64,000 nt of DNA from Plotosus lineatus (Eukaryota > Chordata > Actinopteri > Siluriformes > Plotosidae): positions 42,700,580 through 42,764,579 of the forward strand of contig CM045729.1 in NCBI GenBank assembly GCA_024760905.1, in the 5' to 3' direction. Position numbers and translations under genes: made by a program. Below are positions 11,094-22,179 of this stretch, in pieces (position 1 is the stretch's first letter; each line of letters opens with the position of its first letter). The notes under the pieces are model-generated. The model did no database searches and was not told the origin of the DNA. It was given only the letters and a program-made list of their open reading frames with translations.

Positions 11094-12365
11094 ATGAGTA
11101 GGTCTGCTGAGCTATACGATAAAATTATGGGAAAGAATAGTGGAAGCTAGACTAAGGGCAGAGGTCAGCATTTGTGAGCAACAGTTTGGTTTCATGCCAA
11201 GAAAGAGCACCACAGATGCAATGTTTGCTTTGAGAATGTTAATAGAGAAGTACAGAGAAGGTCAGAGGGAACTGCGTTGTGCTTTTGTGGATCTGGAAAA
11301 AGCATATGACAGGGTGCCAAGAGAAGAACTGTGGTATTGCATGAGGAAGTCTGGAGTGGCAGAGAAGTATGTTAGAGTGGTGCAGGACATGTATGAGAGA
11401 TGTAAGACAGTGGTGAGGTGTGCTGTCGGCGTGACCGACGAATTCAAGGTGGAGGTGGGACTGCATCAAGGATCAGCTCTGAGCCTCTTCTTGTTTGCGA
11501 TGGTGATGGACAGGCTGACAGTCGAGGTTAGGCAAGAATCTCCATGGACTATGATGTTTGCAGATGACATTGTGATCTGTAGTGAGAGCAGAGAACAAAT
11601 GGAGGAAAATCTAGAGAGGTGGAGGTATGCCCTGGAAAGGAGAGGAATGAAGGTTAGCCTCAGAAAATCAGAATACATGTGTGTGAATGAGAAAGACCCA
11701 GGAGGAACGGTGATGTTACAGGGAGCAGAGATAACGAAGGTGGAGGATTTTTAGTACTTAGGCTCAACAGTCCAGAGCAATGGAGAGTGTGGAAAAGAGG
11801 TGAAGAAGCGTGTGCAGGCAGGCTGGAATGGTTGGAGAAAAGTGTCCAGTGTGATGTGCGATAGGAGAGTGTCAGCAAGAATGAAAGGAAAAGTGTACAA
11901 GACGGTGGTGAGGCCAGCGATGTTGTATGGCTTAGAAACAGTGGCGCTGAGGAAAAGGCAGAAGGCAGAGCTGGAGGTCACAGAGATGAAAATGTTGAGG
12001 TTCTCTCTGGGAGTAACGAGGATGGATAGGATTAGAAATGAGTACATCAGAGGGACAGCCCATGTAAGATGTTTTGGAGACAAATCCGATAGGCTAGATT
12101 GAGATGGTTTGGACATGTACAGAGGACGGATAGTGAGATTATTGGTAGTAAGATGCTGAGGTTGGAACTACCAGGCAGAAGGCCTAGAGGAAGACCAATA
12201 AAGAGATTTATGGATGTGGTGAAGGAAGACATGAAGGTCATTGGAGTAAGAGAAGAAGATGCAGAGGACAGGGTGAGATGGAGGCGGATGGTTTGCTGTG
12301 GCGACCCCTGAAGGGAACAGCCGAAAGGAAAAGAAGAAGAAGAAGAAGATGAGTAGGTCTGCTGA
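11094..12365 (+). mobile_element. 5'-truncated RTE-clade LINE with 17-bp target-site duplication
   Basis: The element body is 11111-12348. It is flanked by identical 17-base direct repeats, atgagtaggtctgctga, at 11094-11110 and 12349-12365. It begins in the middle of the reverse-transcriptase region and ends with the family's 3' UTR (gctgtggcgacccctgaagggaac) and an (AAG)n tail. It corresponds to the second half of the nearly full-length copy at 40501-43691 and is very similar to it. This is the classic result of incomplete target-primed reverse transcription. It lies sense to plus, antisense to slc4a3. Confidence 0.93.
11140..12311 (+). pseudogene. RTE reverse transcriptase fragment, nonsense and frameshift broken
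   Basis: The frame from 11140 covers RT blocks ([48 protein letters not shown]) and the catalytic FADD in [10 protein letters not shown] near 11548-11577. It ends at a TAG at 11752-11754, where the sister copy at 43081 has AAG (Lys), so one base change created the stop. A second frame, 11800-12102, continues the thumb region. A frameshift near 12086 moves the C-terminal part (RWFGHVQRT...) to 12099-12311. It is not functional, and the absence of an endonuclease domain reflects the 5' truncation. Confidence 0.9.
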
Positions 12366-12668
12366 ATTGTAATAGCCATATTTGGACCTCTAATAGATCC
12401 AAACAAAAATGTTTTCTAGAATAAATACATTACTCTTTTACTGGTGCTTAGATTCATTTAGGGCCAGAATCTAGAGTTTAGATTAATTTAGAGCAAGAGC
12501 CACATGTAGGTTTGGTAATCACATATCCATATATTTTTGATCATGTGGTTTATTTTCTTGTTTTGCAAAATTGTAAAGATAATATTGCAGTCTTGCCTTT
12601 TCCCCCTCTTTTTTCACTTTATTTATTTAAACTTGCCACTAAAATGGTCAAAACAACTAAAATTGATA
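12366..12668. other. slc4a3 intron, no element seen
   Basis: AT-rich. A short frame at 12512-12736 runs into the Rex3 5' end and has no support. Confidence 0.45.
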
Positions 12669-12721
12669 GAAATAACACCCCCTCCTTGAATTGCCACCTT
12701 ACCATAGTGGAGGGGTTTGGG

Positions 12722-13022
12722 GCAGTGGTGGTCTAGTGGATAGGGTGCAGGATCGCTGATCCTAGAGTTGGGGGTTCAAGTCCCCACAGGGTTGTCACTG
12801 TCTCCAAAGTGCAGCTAACTGGGTTCTCAAAGGCGGGCCATGTATCTCACTGTCTATGGTGAGAGGCATGTAAAAGAACCATTGCTGACTTTCGTAAAGA
12901 GTAGGCTGCAAAGCCATCAGCATGTTTCTGTCCCTTGCTAAAGGGTTGTGACAGGAAGGGCATCTGACGTAAAAAACCTATGCCAAATCAATTGTGTGAA
13001 TAAGATGATTCACTGTGGCGAT
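12722..13022 (+). repeat. SINE-A copy inside the Rex3 5' UTR
   Basis: The tRNA-like head (ggggcagtggtggtctagtgg, B box gggttcaagtccc at 12768-12781) is followed by the body, then the block gggttgtgacaggaagggc, and stops at gattcactgtggcga. The last 35 bases of the usual RTE-type tail are missing, and Rex3 sequence resumes at once. I see no duplication at this junction, so the join may be a recombination or template switch rather than a clean insertion. Confidence 0.75.
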
Positions 13023-13429
13023 TCTAGGAGTTATATTGTCTGGGGCATGATGTCCCTGGTAGGGTCACCCAAGACAGGTCCGAGGTGAAGGTCCAGATGA
13101 AGTGCAGTTCAAAAGACCTTCATGACGAAAAAAAACAACAAGGACACAGTTTCCCTTGCATGGACGCGGGTCACCGGGATCCCCCTGGAGCTAGGCCTGG
13201 AGGCAGGGCTTAAAGGCAAGCGCCTGGTGGTCAGGCTTCTGCCCATTGAGCCCGGCCAGGCTCAGCCCAAAAAGCAGATATGGGTCTGCCCTCCCATGGA
13301 CCCATTACTTGTGGGAGGGGCTATAGGGTTCAGGTGCAGTGTGAGTTGGGTGGGAGCCAAGGGCATGGGTTCTGTCGAACCAATCCTCGGTAACTGACTC
13401 TGAATTTTGGGAATGGAATGTCACCTCTC

Positions 13430-16249
13430 TGGTGGGGAAGGAACCTGGGCTGGTGCGTGAAGTGGAGTGATACTGAATAGATATATTGTCAGACTCACCT
13501 CAACACATAGCTTGGGCTCTGAAACCCAAGAACCCAATCTCAAGAGAGGTGGGACCTTATTCCATTCTGGAGTTGGTCATGGGGAGAGTTGGCAAGCCAG
13601 TCAGGGAATCCTTGTTGCCCTTCCCCGTGTTGGTGCCCACTTGGTGGGGTTCTACTCAGTCAACGAAAGGGTAGCTTCCCTGCGCTTTCGGGTGGGGGGA
13701 AGGTCTTGACTGTTATTTGTGCTTATGCACCGAATGACAGTTCTGAGTACCCACCCTCCTTGGAGTCTTTAGTGGGTGTGTTGGAAATCCCCCCCAAGAG
13801 ATTCACTCATGGTCCTGAGAGACTGCAACGCCCATGTGGGCAATGATAGTATGATGTGGAAGGGTGTGATCGGTAGGTACGGCCTCGTTTCTTTGTTGGA
13901 CTTCTGACTTCTGTCACAGTTTGTTTATCATGAACACCATGTTCGATCATAAGGGTGTCCATAAGTACACTTGGCACCAAGACACTCTTGGTCACTGGTC
14001 GATAATCGACTTTATAGCAGTGTCACCGGAGTTGCGGCCACATGTAAACTTGGATGAAGAGGGGAGTTAAGCTGTCAACCGATCAACACCTAGTGGTGAG
14101 CTGGCTCTGATGGCAGGGAAGGCTGCCCTCCAGACCTGGCAGGCCCAAACACATAGTTATGGTTTCTTAGGAATGTTTGGCAGAGTCTCCTGTTTGAGAA
14201 ACCTTTAACTCCCAACTCCGGCAGAGCTACAACCACGTCCCAAAGGAGGCGGGTGACATGGAACACGAATGGGCCATGTTTCATGCCTCTATTGCTGAGC
14301 CAATAGCCCATAGCTGTGGCTGGAAGGTCATTAGTGTGTGTCGCAGTGGTAACCCCTGAACCCGGTGATGGACACCTGGGGTAAAGGAGACCGTTCAACT
14401 GAAAAAGGAGGCCTATCAGGCCTTATTGGCCTGTGGGAGTCCTGAGGCATCAGAAAAGTACTGGCAGGCTAAACATGTTGCAGCTAGAGCTGTTGCCGTT
14501 GCAAAAATGCAAAATGTCAGGCATGGGAGGAGTTCGGTGAGGGCCTAGAGAGTAATTATGGTTGGCTTTAAAAAGATTCTCGATCACCATCCAACACCTC
14601 AGAAGAGGAAGCAGTTCTCCATAAAATGTCTACAGTGGAAGTGGGTAGCTGCTCACCTTGACTGGGGATGTCGTCAGGAGATGGAAGGAATACTTCAAGG
14701 ACCTCCCCAATCCCACCAACATACCCTCTGTGGAGTAGAAGACTTGGGGTTTGGGTAGGGGGTCGCCTAGCACTGGAGCTGAGGTCACTTGAGATAGTCA
14801 AGAAGCTCCTCAGTGGCCAGGATCAGGGGTGGATGAGATCCGCCCTGAATATCTCGGGGCTCTGAATATTGTAGGATTGTCTTGATTGACATGTCTCTGC
14901 AGCAACTCGTGGTCATCAGGGGCCGTACCTCTGGATTGGCAAACCAGGGTGGTAGGCCCATTTTTTTTAAAGGGGGATCGGGGGGGTGTTCAAATTATTG
15001 TGGAAACACACTCTTTATCTTACTCGGAAAAGTTTATGCAAGAGTACTGGAGAGGAGGATATGACCGATATTTGAACCTCGGATTCAGGACGAACAATGT
15101 GGTTTTTGTCCTGGCTGTGGCACTCTTGACCAACTCTATATCCTCCACAGGATCCTGGGTTCATGGGAGTTTGCCCAATCTGTCCACATGTGTTCTGTGG
15201 ATTTGGAAAAGGGTTCCGACCGTATCCCTCAAGTCATCTTGTGGGGCGTGCTCCAGGAGTACGCTGTTCCGGACCCGTTGCTACGGGCCATTCAGTCGCT
15301 ATATCACCAGCGTCAGAGTTTGATCCATATTGAAAACAACAGGTCGAATTCGTTTCCGGTGAGGGGGTTGGAGATCACCAAGGTTGTTCTTTGTCACCAA
15401 TTCTGTTCATAAATTTTATGGACAGAATTTCGAGGTGTAGCCGAGGCGTTGAGGGGTTCTGGTTTGGTGGCCATCAGATCTCATCTCTGCTTTTTGCAGA
15501 TGATGTAGTCCTTTTGGCTTCATCAAGCCGGGACCTCTGGAGTAATTCGCAGTTGGGTACGAAGCGGCTGGGATGAGAATCAGCACCTCCAAGTCCGAAG
15601 CCATGGTTCTCAGTTGGACAAGGGTCTACTGCACCCTACGAGTCAGGAATGAGGTCCTGTCCCAAGTGGAGAAGTTCAAGTATCTCGGGGTGTTGTTCAC
15701 GAGTGAGGAAAGGCTGGAGCGGGAGATCAACAGACGGATCGCTGCAGCCTCTGCTGTAAAGCGGAGCTTGTACCAGATTACCGTGGTGAAGAAGGAAGCT
15801 GAGCCGCAAAGCAAAACTCTCATTAATTTAACAGTCAATCTACATTCCAACCCTCAGCTATGGTCATGAGCTTTGGGTAGTGACCGAAAGAACAAGATGG
15901 CAGATACAAGTGGCTGAAATGAACTTCCTTTGCTAAGTGGCGGAGAAGTGGCGGAGAAGTGGCGGAGACCCTTAGAGATAAGGTGAGAAGCTCAGCCATC
16001 AGGTGAGAGCTCAGAGTAGAACCACTGCTACTCCGCATTGAGAGGAACCAGTTGCGGTGGCTCGGGCATTTGGTAAGAATGCCTCCCAAATGCCTCCCTG
16101 GTGTGGAGTTTCAGGCATGTCCAACCGGAAAAAGACCCTGGGGTCAACCTAGAACATGTTGGAAGGACTATGTCTGTCGGCTTGTCTGGGAACGCCTTGG
16201 TGTTCCCCCGGAGGAGCTGGAGGAAGTGGCTAGGGAGAGGGACGTTTGA
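13430..16249 (+). pseudogene. Rex3 endonuclease/reverse transcriptase, multiply broken
   Basis: Recognisable pieces in order: an endonuclease remnant (CAYAPNDSSEYPPSLESL at about 13720-13770; a HKGVHKYTWHQDT-like block at 13947-13985), RT (WQTRVVGPFF at 14935; GKVYARVLERRI at 15029-15064; VDLEKGSDRIPQ at 15193-15230), and catalytic FADD in LLFADDVVLLASS at 15490-15528. These are followed by FKYLGVLFTSEERLEREI at 15675-15730 and the C-terminal RWLGHLVRMPPKCLPG at 16055-16100. Blocks fall in different frames with stops between them, so no product is expected. Confidence 0.8.
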
Positions 16250-16332
16250 ACCTCATTGCTTAGGCTGCTGCCCCCGCGACCTGACCCCGGATTAAAAGGA
16301 AGAAGATGAGATGAGATGAGATGAAATAACAC

Positions 16333-16904
16333 AGGAACACCAGTCACTGTAGCTACGATGCCTTTCCAAAAGATGGGGCGTCCATTTAAGTCTGGTTTTA
16401 GGCATTTAGATACACCAGTTTAAAATGCAATATTGGAATCAATTCTTTTAATTCAAATGTGGGCTGAACCGACTCCTATAACCAACCTGTGCAAAACCAA
16501 TTTCTCCAGAACTCTTCTAAATTGAACTATATGTGGACAGGGCCATACATACTTGCACATACAAACTCATCACCCTTACTCATTTGCACCTAAACAGAAT
16601 CAACACAACCATATGTCCTATGCACAATGAGAATAATTGCAGTAAAAGGATTGACTTTGCTAAGGACCATCAAAAATAGACTATGAAGCAAAGACATCCT
16701 TCCTGTGATCAATTGACCCTATTTCAGAGCAATGGAAGTGTCTGGGTATAAAGGAAAGCACAAGTGATGTACCCATCATGCATATTAGTTACTGCCTCTG
16801 GTGGTAATGTGGTCTGGGTTGCTTCAGTTGTTCAGGTCGAGGCTCAACAAAGTTACAGTATGTGAAATAAAAAATGCGGTGTGTGGGGGGCAGGAGGGGG
16901 GATC
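16333..16904. other. slc4a3 intron, no element seen
   Basis: No exon or clear repeat. Position 16535-16550 (atatgtggacagggcc) may be the end of an old hAT-like MITE, but I could not pair it convincingly. Confidence 0.4.
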
Positions 16905-17072
16905 ACCTTCCCTTCCTCCACATTAATTGCTGAAGTTCCTTTGAGCAAGACACCTAGCCCCCAACTGCTCTCTGAGCACTCCCAATGTTCAGCTCATTGC
17001 TCCAAGAGTGTGTGTGTGTGTGTGTGGGGGGGGGGGGGGGTTTCCTCACTTTTGATTGGTTTGGTTAAATGC
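16905..17072 (+). repeat. Fish SINE-like fragment with TG and G runs
   Basis: Words such as 'ctttgagcaagacacctagcccccaactgctc' (split over 16937-16971) and 'ggttaaatgcat' at 17061-17072 match a common fish interspersed repeat. A (TG)n and a poly-G run (17029-17041) have grown within it. Confidence 0.5.
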
Positions 17073-17099
17073 ATGATGATGATGATGATGATGATGATA

Positions 17100-17147
<48 letters not shown>
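17073..17147. repeat. (ATG)n microsatellite
   Basis: About 25 GAT/ATG units with one interruption. All frames through it are artefacts. Confidence 0.97.
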
Positions 17148-17149
<2 letters not shown>

Positions 17150-17264
17150 TGCAGAAGAAATAGTTTCCCTCATGTAATTAATACAGTATATCAAAATCAA
17201 AATAAAATGAGTCAGCTGACAACCTTTTCTGTTGGCACTGATATAAAATTTCTGCTCAAGTAGT

Positions 17265-17480
17265 GAAAGAATAATTCAGAGAGAACAAGGAATTGTTTTG
17301 ACACATGAACTGGCACCACAGAGTCCTGACGTTAATCCACTGAGAATCTTTGGAATGTGACAGAGAGGCCAATGCAGTGGTTCAACACTCTTATCCACAA
17401 CAAAAAGCTTGATGTAAAATGAATACAACTCTGGATAAAAAATTAAAGTTGTGATATTACCTGGGTTTATTTAAAGTTAA
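17265..17480 (+). mobile_element. Tc1/mariner transposase C-terminal remnant
   Basis: A decayed coding piece reads like '...APQSPDVNPLRIFGM' at about 17310-17360, the region around the last catalytic acid of Tc1 transposases, followed by a Gln/Ser-rich tail. No terminal repeats are seen and the frame is broken. Confidence 0.4.
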
Positions 17481-18005
17481 TGCATATTGTGATCAAAGGT
17501 AGAGGTAGTCCAATTAAATATTTGTGTGTACTACTTTTTTTTGGCAAGGAAGTGTACTTGAGGGAGAGTGCTAAGAATCCTTTTTCATATGCATATCCTA
17601 ATAGACAATTGCCTATTGTAACACTGAACCATCCTCTTGACTCAAACAGAACAACAAATTATATTTGCTCAGATGACCAGTCACTAATGATGAGCGCATC
17701 CTTGGATTTAATCTAATGATCCACCAAAATACTAGTTTGTTGTGGCATTAGAGAGTCATGACAAGAGCTTCGTTTAATCTTATCTTAGGCAAACATTCAT
17801 AATTGACCTTGAAGGCTCTTCCTTAAAAGGGCCTTCAGATTTTACAAAAGCTTGCTGGTGTCACTCTGAATAAAGATCTCTCAACTCACTGCTCTCTGCT
17901 CATTCTTTTCATAAATTGGGAGGAATCGTGTATTGACTATTCATCTCATCAAGAACTAATATTAAAATACAAAAGATCTCAGACATAAGATCCCCATTTA
18001 ATTAC

Positions 18006-18250
18006 CTGCATCTGTTGCTCAGGGGGCTCAGTGGGTGTGGTGCCATGGCCCTGCATTTCTGGCTCAGATTCTGCCTCCTCATCTACCTCATGGATGGTGG
18101 GTGTGACATCAGAGGGTGGCATGGATGTCTTCTTTTTCCTGCGTTTCTTTTTGCGCCTACGCTCCATGCTGAGCACCCTTTTCCTGAAGCGCTGCGGGGG
18201 CAGGTGGGTAGACAGTGGGTGGTGTGTGTGGTGAAACGTCTGGCGGTGGT
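18006..18250 (-). CDS. slc4a3: slc4a3 exon 3 of those seen (HHTHHPLS / poly-basic exon)
   Basis: This exon of 245 bases has acceptor gttctatCAG at 18252-18251 and donor ATGCAG|GTAATT at 18005-18004. It enters with two bases that complete a Tyr codon begun by exon 22180-22336, and leaves in phase 0. The protein reads HRQTFHHTHHPLSTHLPP, then a basic stretch RRRKKKRRKKKTSMPPSDVTP, then an acidic stretch near EVDEEAESEPE. In mammalian AE3 the same order is seen (HTSHHTHHPLSARLPP, TRRKRKKEKTSAPPSEGTP), so identification is strong. It belongs to the cytoplasmic N-terminal regulatory region. The long plus-strand frames overlapping it are shadows. Confidence 0.93.
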
Positions 18251-18729
18251 CTGATAGAACAGATGCATGCAGAGAACATAAAGAATACCTGAAGGACCTT
18301 AACTTTAATTGCACAAAAATTATCTCAGGATTTAAAAGTACTGCTGTAAATCTCAGAAGCAACTCTTGCTGATTTTATCAGGCTCTCTAGAAGTAATGTA
18401 GGAATAGATTGTCTCTGTGTGTATCTCACATTTGTAGTTAAAACTGTTATGATGAGTATTTATAGAGATTAAAATGCTGCAGAACCATTATAGAGATTCA
18501 ATTATAAAAAATTACATTGCAATTATTAAAAAAATTCAAAGTCTCTCAGAAATTTCCAGTACAAAACACATGTCACTCTCAGCCACATTTACACTACATT
18601 CCTCAAAAATTGTTTGAATGTATATGTACAATGTATTGAAAACATAGTAAAAACTTGAAAAAAGATGTGGTATGGTGTCCGTGCCCCAAGAAGAATGAGT
18701 TCATATATTAGACATGAAAAAAAGCACAT
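18251..18729. other. slc4a3 intron, no element seen
   Basis: First part of the 3929-base intron 18251-22179. No repeat or exon recognised. Confidence 0.45.
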
Positions 18730-19066
18730 TATAGACACAAATATGTGGGGCTGGTGGCGTAGTAGTTAGAGTACTGCATTCATGATCGGGAGGTTGTGTG
18801 TTCAAATCCCAGTTAGACTCCCACTGTGCCAAGACCTGTGTGCAGGATCTTAACCACAAGTGTGCCTCTGTTCAGCCAACAGTATAAATGTGTACCAGTA
18901 AAAAATATACTGGCAAGGTAACTTGCAATAGACTAACGTTCCGTCCAGGAGAAATTGAACTCCTAGTCGCTTCACGCTATGGAAACTGGGGATAAGCACC
19001 GGTCCGATGAGCCGCTATGGCTCGGGTGTAAAAAGCCCAATAGACTTTACCTATAGACACAAATAT
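18730..19066 (+). repeat. SINE-B copy with 15-bp target-site duplication
   Basis: The element 18745-19051 is flanked by tatagacacaaatat at 18730-18744 and 19052-19066. The head is tRNA-like: A-box-like region gcgtagtagttagagtac, B box tgttcaaatccca at 18800-18812. The body ends in a block reading gccgctatggctcgggtg. Three copies of this family occur in the window (also 37027-37340 and 63182-63494). The head does not fold as a complete tRNA, so it is a retroposon. Confidence 0.9.
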
Positions 19067-19511
19067 AGTATGGATATGGAAAGAAAACTTCACTGAAAAC
19101 AGAATTAATGAAAAAGCAAAGTAAATACTTATCAGATCACAGAAAAGAAAGCAAGGATATGGATATCACATTTGTTAGGTTACAGTAAGAATGCAATTAA
19201 AATGCACTGGATGAATTTAACACATGATCATTAATGTGGTAAGAAATTAGTAAAAATATGTTCGATTCAGTGAGATCCTGGTATGGACATGCTAATTCAG
19301 AATATTTCCATGATAAATGTTTCAGTTTAAAGTTCTACCCTTCAGTTTCTTTGTTTTCAGGATTTATGCAAGTCAACCTGTCTTTAATTATTAGAAGCAT
19401 CAGATATGGCCTACTGGCATGAAAATACATGATCCAGCAAGAACTGGCAATTTGACCCTAAAACTTTTTTTTTTTTTTTTTCATTTCTGTCCCATTACTC
19501 ATATTACATCA

Positions 19512-19877
19512 CATTATAACATAATATTATGAGAGATGAGATTTTCTTCCGGCCTTTCCCTTTTCTTTTTCAAGGGTAGCCACAGTGACTGATTTGGCAT
19601 AGGTTTTTACGTCGGATGCCCTTCCTGAAACAACCCTTTAGCAAGGGACAGAAACACGCTGATAGCTTTGCAGCGTACGCTTTACGAAAGTCAGCAATGG
19701 TTCTTTTACATGCCTCTCACCAGAGACAGTGAGAGACATGGCCCACCTTTGATAACCAGTTAGCTGCACTGGGGGGACAATGACAACCTTGTGGCGAGTG
19801 GGACTCGAACCCCCAACCTTAGGATCAGTGATCCAGCACCCGATACCACTAGACCACTACTGCCCCCATTATAACAT
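19512..19877 (-). repeat. SINE-A full copy, RTE-type tail, with short target-site duplication
   Basis: On the minus strand the head (ggcagtagtggtctagtggt), B box (ggttcgagtccc in the complement near 19807-19818), body and the gcatccgacgtaaaaacc block are all present. The tail (aagggaaaggccggaag) ends near 19540. Direct repeats cattataacat occur at 19512-19522 and 19867-19877. Confidence 0.85.
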
Positions 19878-19982
19878 TTATATTATAACATAATATTATG
19901 TTCTTCAAAAATATGAATCATTAAGTTTGTATATAAATTAAACTATTCCATTATTTACTTAATTAAACTTATTACAGCTTGG

Positions 19983-20140
19983 CTGCAGGCTGCAAAGCCG
20001 TCAGTGTGTTTCTGTCCCTTGCTAAAGGGTTGTGTCAGGAAGGGCATCCGACGTAAAAAAAAAAACTATGCCAAATCAAATGTGCGAATCATTTGCTGTG
20101 GCGACCCTGATAAAGGGAAAAAGTCAAAAGGAAATCTCTC
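19983..20140 (+). repeat. SINE-A 5'-truncated copy, RTE-type tail
   Basis: It begins at ggctgcaaagccgtcagtg and runs through aagggttgtgtcaggaaggg and gcatccgacgtaaaa to the tail tgctgtggcgaccctgataaag. The head and first half of the body are absent, as expected for incomplete reverse transcription. Confidence 0.8.
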
Positions 20141-21308
20141 TCTCATCTCACAGCCAAGTAAAAGATATATTGTAAACATAAAAACCCCACCAAAATCTCC
20201 TCTCTCCTAAAAATGGTTGGAGACACAATCAGGTGTAACAATTTACCTTTTCGATAGCAGTGGTTTCCAACTAAGATTCACTGTAATCTGATTACTTTAA
20301 CATAGATGCAACTATTGCTTGAGCATTCCAGTGTATGGAAGTGTAAGTGAAAAATAACAATGAACTACAGGTAAGAGGGCACTGTCAAAAGATCCCGAGG
20401 ATAAAGTTGTGTACAGGCACAAGTCACTAGAGAAAGTAAATCTCATAATCAATAAATCAAAAGTGTTGCCATCCATCCAAACTGTATATAAGAGCAAGGA
20501 GAAAACTGGTCAGAGGCCATTAGCCTCTTTGATGCAGTTACAGGAATGTTTGCCGAATTAGTGGTCATTTATGTGACAAAGAAAAATTACCCATGCTCCA
20601 CAGATGTGGATTGTACGACAGGGTTGCAAGAAAAAGTCACTACAAAATTCTAAGGTTAAATACAAAAAGGTGTTAAGGCCAAATTATACTAAAATCAAGC
20701 ACCAAACTCTTTATTTGGCAGAACACCAAAACAAATTATCTTTCAAAAAACACCATATCAAGAGTAAAGTAGAGAAGTGGTAGCACCCTACAGCAGGAAC
20801 CTTCTTTGTAGCAGGGACCCATGGCATGTTTCATGATAGAAATCAAATGGTTGCAACTAAATAACATCAAGTTCTTTAGGAAAATCTGCTGTCTTCTGCT
20901 AGAAAGTTGTCAATAAGAAGGTTCACATTCCAAAATGACAATGACTTGTAGCACAGAGCAATGTTGACCACACAGTTACTGAAGAAGAAAAATACTAATG
21001 TCCTCTGCAGAGCAAGAAAATTAGACTATTTTTTTTTTTTTTTTGGGGGAAGGGGGATTCTATTAAATACCCATTGTATGTATATCACTACAACATGGGG
21101 TTCCTTTTCCTAAGGCTTCAGAATGTTTATCAGGCCTTTTTGCAAGAGACCGAAAATTTATTACTGCATTGTAGAAAAACAGAAAAAAATCTGTTGGCCT
21201 GCTCACACAACATATGGTCATTTGTGTGACTGACCTATCCTTTTCAAGTCTTTAAAGTGGTTCAGTTTAACTGAATGTTTCAGCTGTCAGAAGAACAGTG
21301 CTCAGAAA
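20141..21308. other. slc4a3 intron, mostly unassigned
   Basis: Bases 20640-20900 may be a decayed mariner-like transposase piece, but no catalytic motif survives. The rest shows nothing recognisable. A poly-T run is at 21029-21044. Confidence 0.35.
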
Positions 21309-21759
21309 TCAAACGCTTCTTCTTCTTCTTTTCCTTTCGGCTGTTCCCTTCAGGGGTCGCCACAGCAAATGATCTGCCTCCATATCTCCCTATCCTCTGC
21401 ATCTTCTACTCTTACTCTAACGACCTTCATGTCCGCCTTCACCGCATCCATAAATCTTCTCTTTGGTCTTCCTCTGGGCCTTTTGCCTGGTAGTTCCAAT
21501 CTCAGCATCCTACGACCAATATACTCACTATCCCTCCTCTGTACATGTCCAAACCATCTCAATCTAGCCTCTCTGACTTTGTCTCCAAAACATCTAACAT
21601 GTGCTGTCCCTCTGATGTACTCATTTCTGATCCTATCCATCCTCGTTACTCCCAAAGAGAACCTCAACATTTTCATCTCTGCTACCTCCAACTCTGACTC
21701 CTGTCTTTTCCCCAGGGCCACTGTCTCTAAACCATACAACACTGCTGGCCTCAAACGCT
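21309..21759 (-). mobile_element. RTE LINE, short 3'-end copy, with target-site duplication
   Basis: The body 21318-21750 is the last 430 bases of the RTE family, in minus orientation: an (AAG)n tail reading cttcttcttctt at the left, then 3' UTR, then the RT C-terminal domain (ESELEVAEMKMLRFSLGVTR, RLRWFGHVQRRDSEYIG). Direct repeats tcaaacgct flank it at 21309-21317 and 21751-21759. The 156-codon minus frame is an RT piece without the catalytic region. It lies in the slc4a3 sense orientation, within an intron. Confidence 0.9.
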
Positions 21760-22179
21760 GGGATGCTGTAATATTATCATAAAAACATAACAGTGTGCTG
21801 TCACCTTCGGTGATTTGCATTTTTAAATTGTCTGTACAAAACTATACATGACTCTCGGCATGCATAATTAGTAAAATCTCACAAAGGAACATAAGACCCT
21901 TTTCATGTTGCCTTTGTAAAATTTTCTCATTTATTTTGCTTACTGAATCATTACCTGGTACTAAAATCAGACTGGACATTCTCTATGAATACAATGGCAA
22001 AAAACATGATTTATGGTCTTCAGAGAATAAATCTACAATCTTTTCAGTAAAAAAATGGATGGAAAAATAAAGCAAATAAGAAAGACCCTTATTTACGATC
22101 AGGCAGGTGTTCTCCTCAAGCTTAGCATGACTGAGACCACAAGTATTTTCTGTAGATGTCCAATAACAGCTATACTCAC

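Larger units (their letters stand above)
12669..16332 (+). mobile_element. Rex3-type LINE, nearly full span, with target-site duplication
   Basis: The body is about 12679-16322, flanked by gaaataacac at 12669-12678 and 16323-16332. It starts with the 5' UTR (gaattgccaccttaccatag), is interrupted by a SINE at 12722-13022, and resumes with ctaggagttatattgtctgg. It contains endonuclease and reverse-transcriptase remnants and ends with a (GATGA)n tail at 16306-16324. Rex3 assignment rests on the RT block around WQTRVVGPFF (14935-14965), the degenerate QGCPLSP block near 15380-15400 and the GATG-type tail, as I remember that family. Frames are broken many times, so the copy is old. Confidence 0.8.

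Noticed and set aside
12669..16332. Calling the GATGA-tailed LINE Rex1/Babar
   Set aside because: The WQTRVVG and degenerate QGCPLSP blocks and the GATG-type tail fit what I recall of Rex3, not Rex1.
10633..16550. A hAT-like element with ends ggtcctgtccaaac / gtggacagggcc enclosing the RTE and Rex3 copies
   Set aside because: The end similarity is short and imperfect, a better internal partner for the left end occurs at 10777, and no 8-bp duplication was found.
18745..19051. SINE heads as true tRNA genes
   Set aside because: A- and B-box words are present, but anticodon and acceptor stems do not pair and each is followed by the same SINE body and target duplications.
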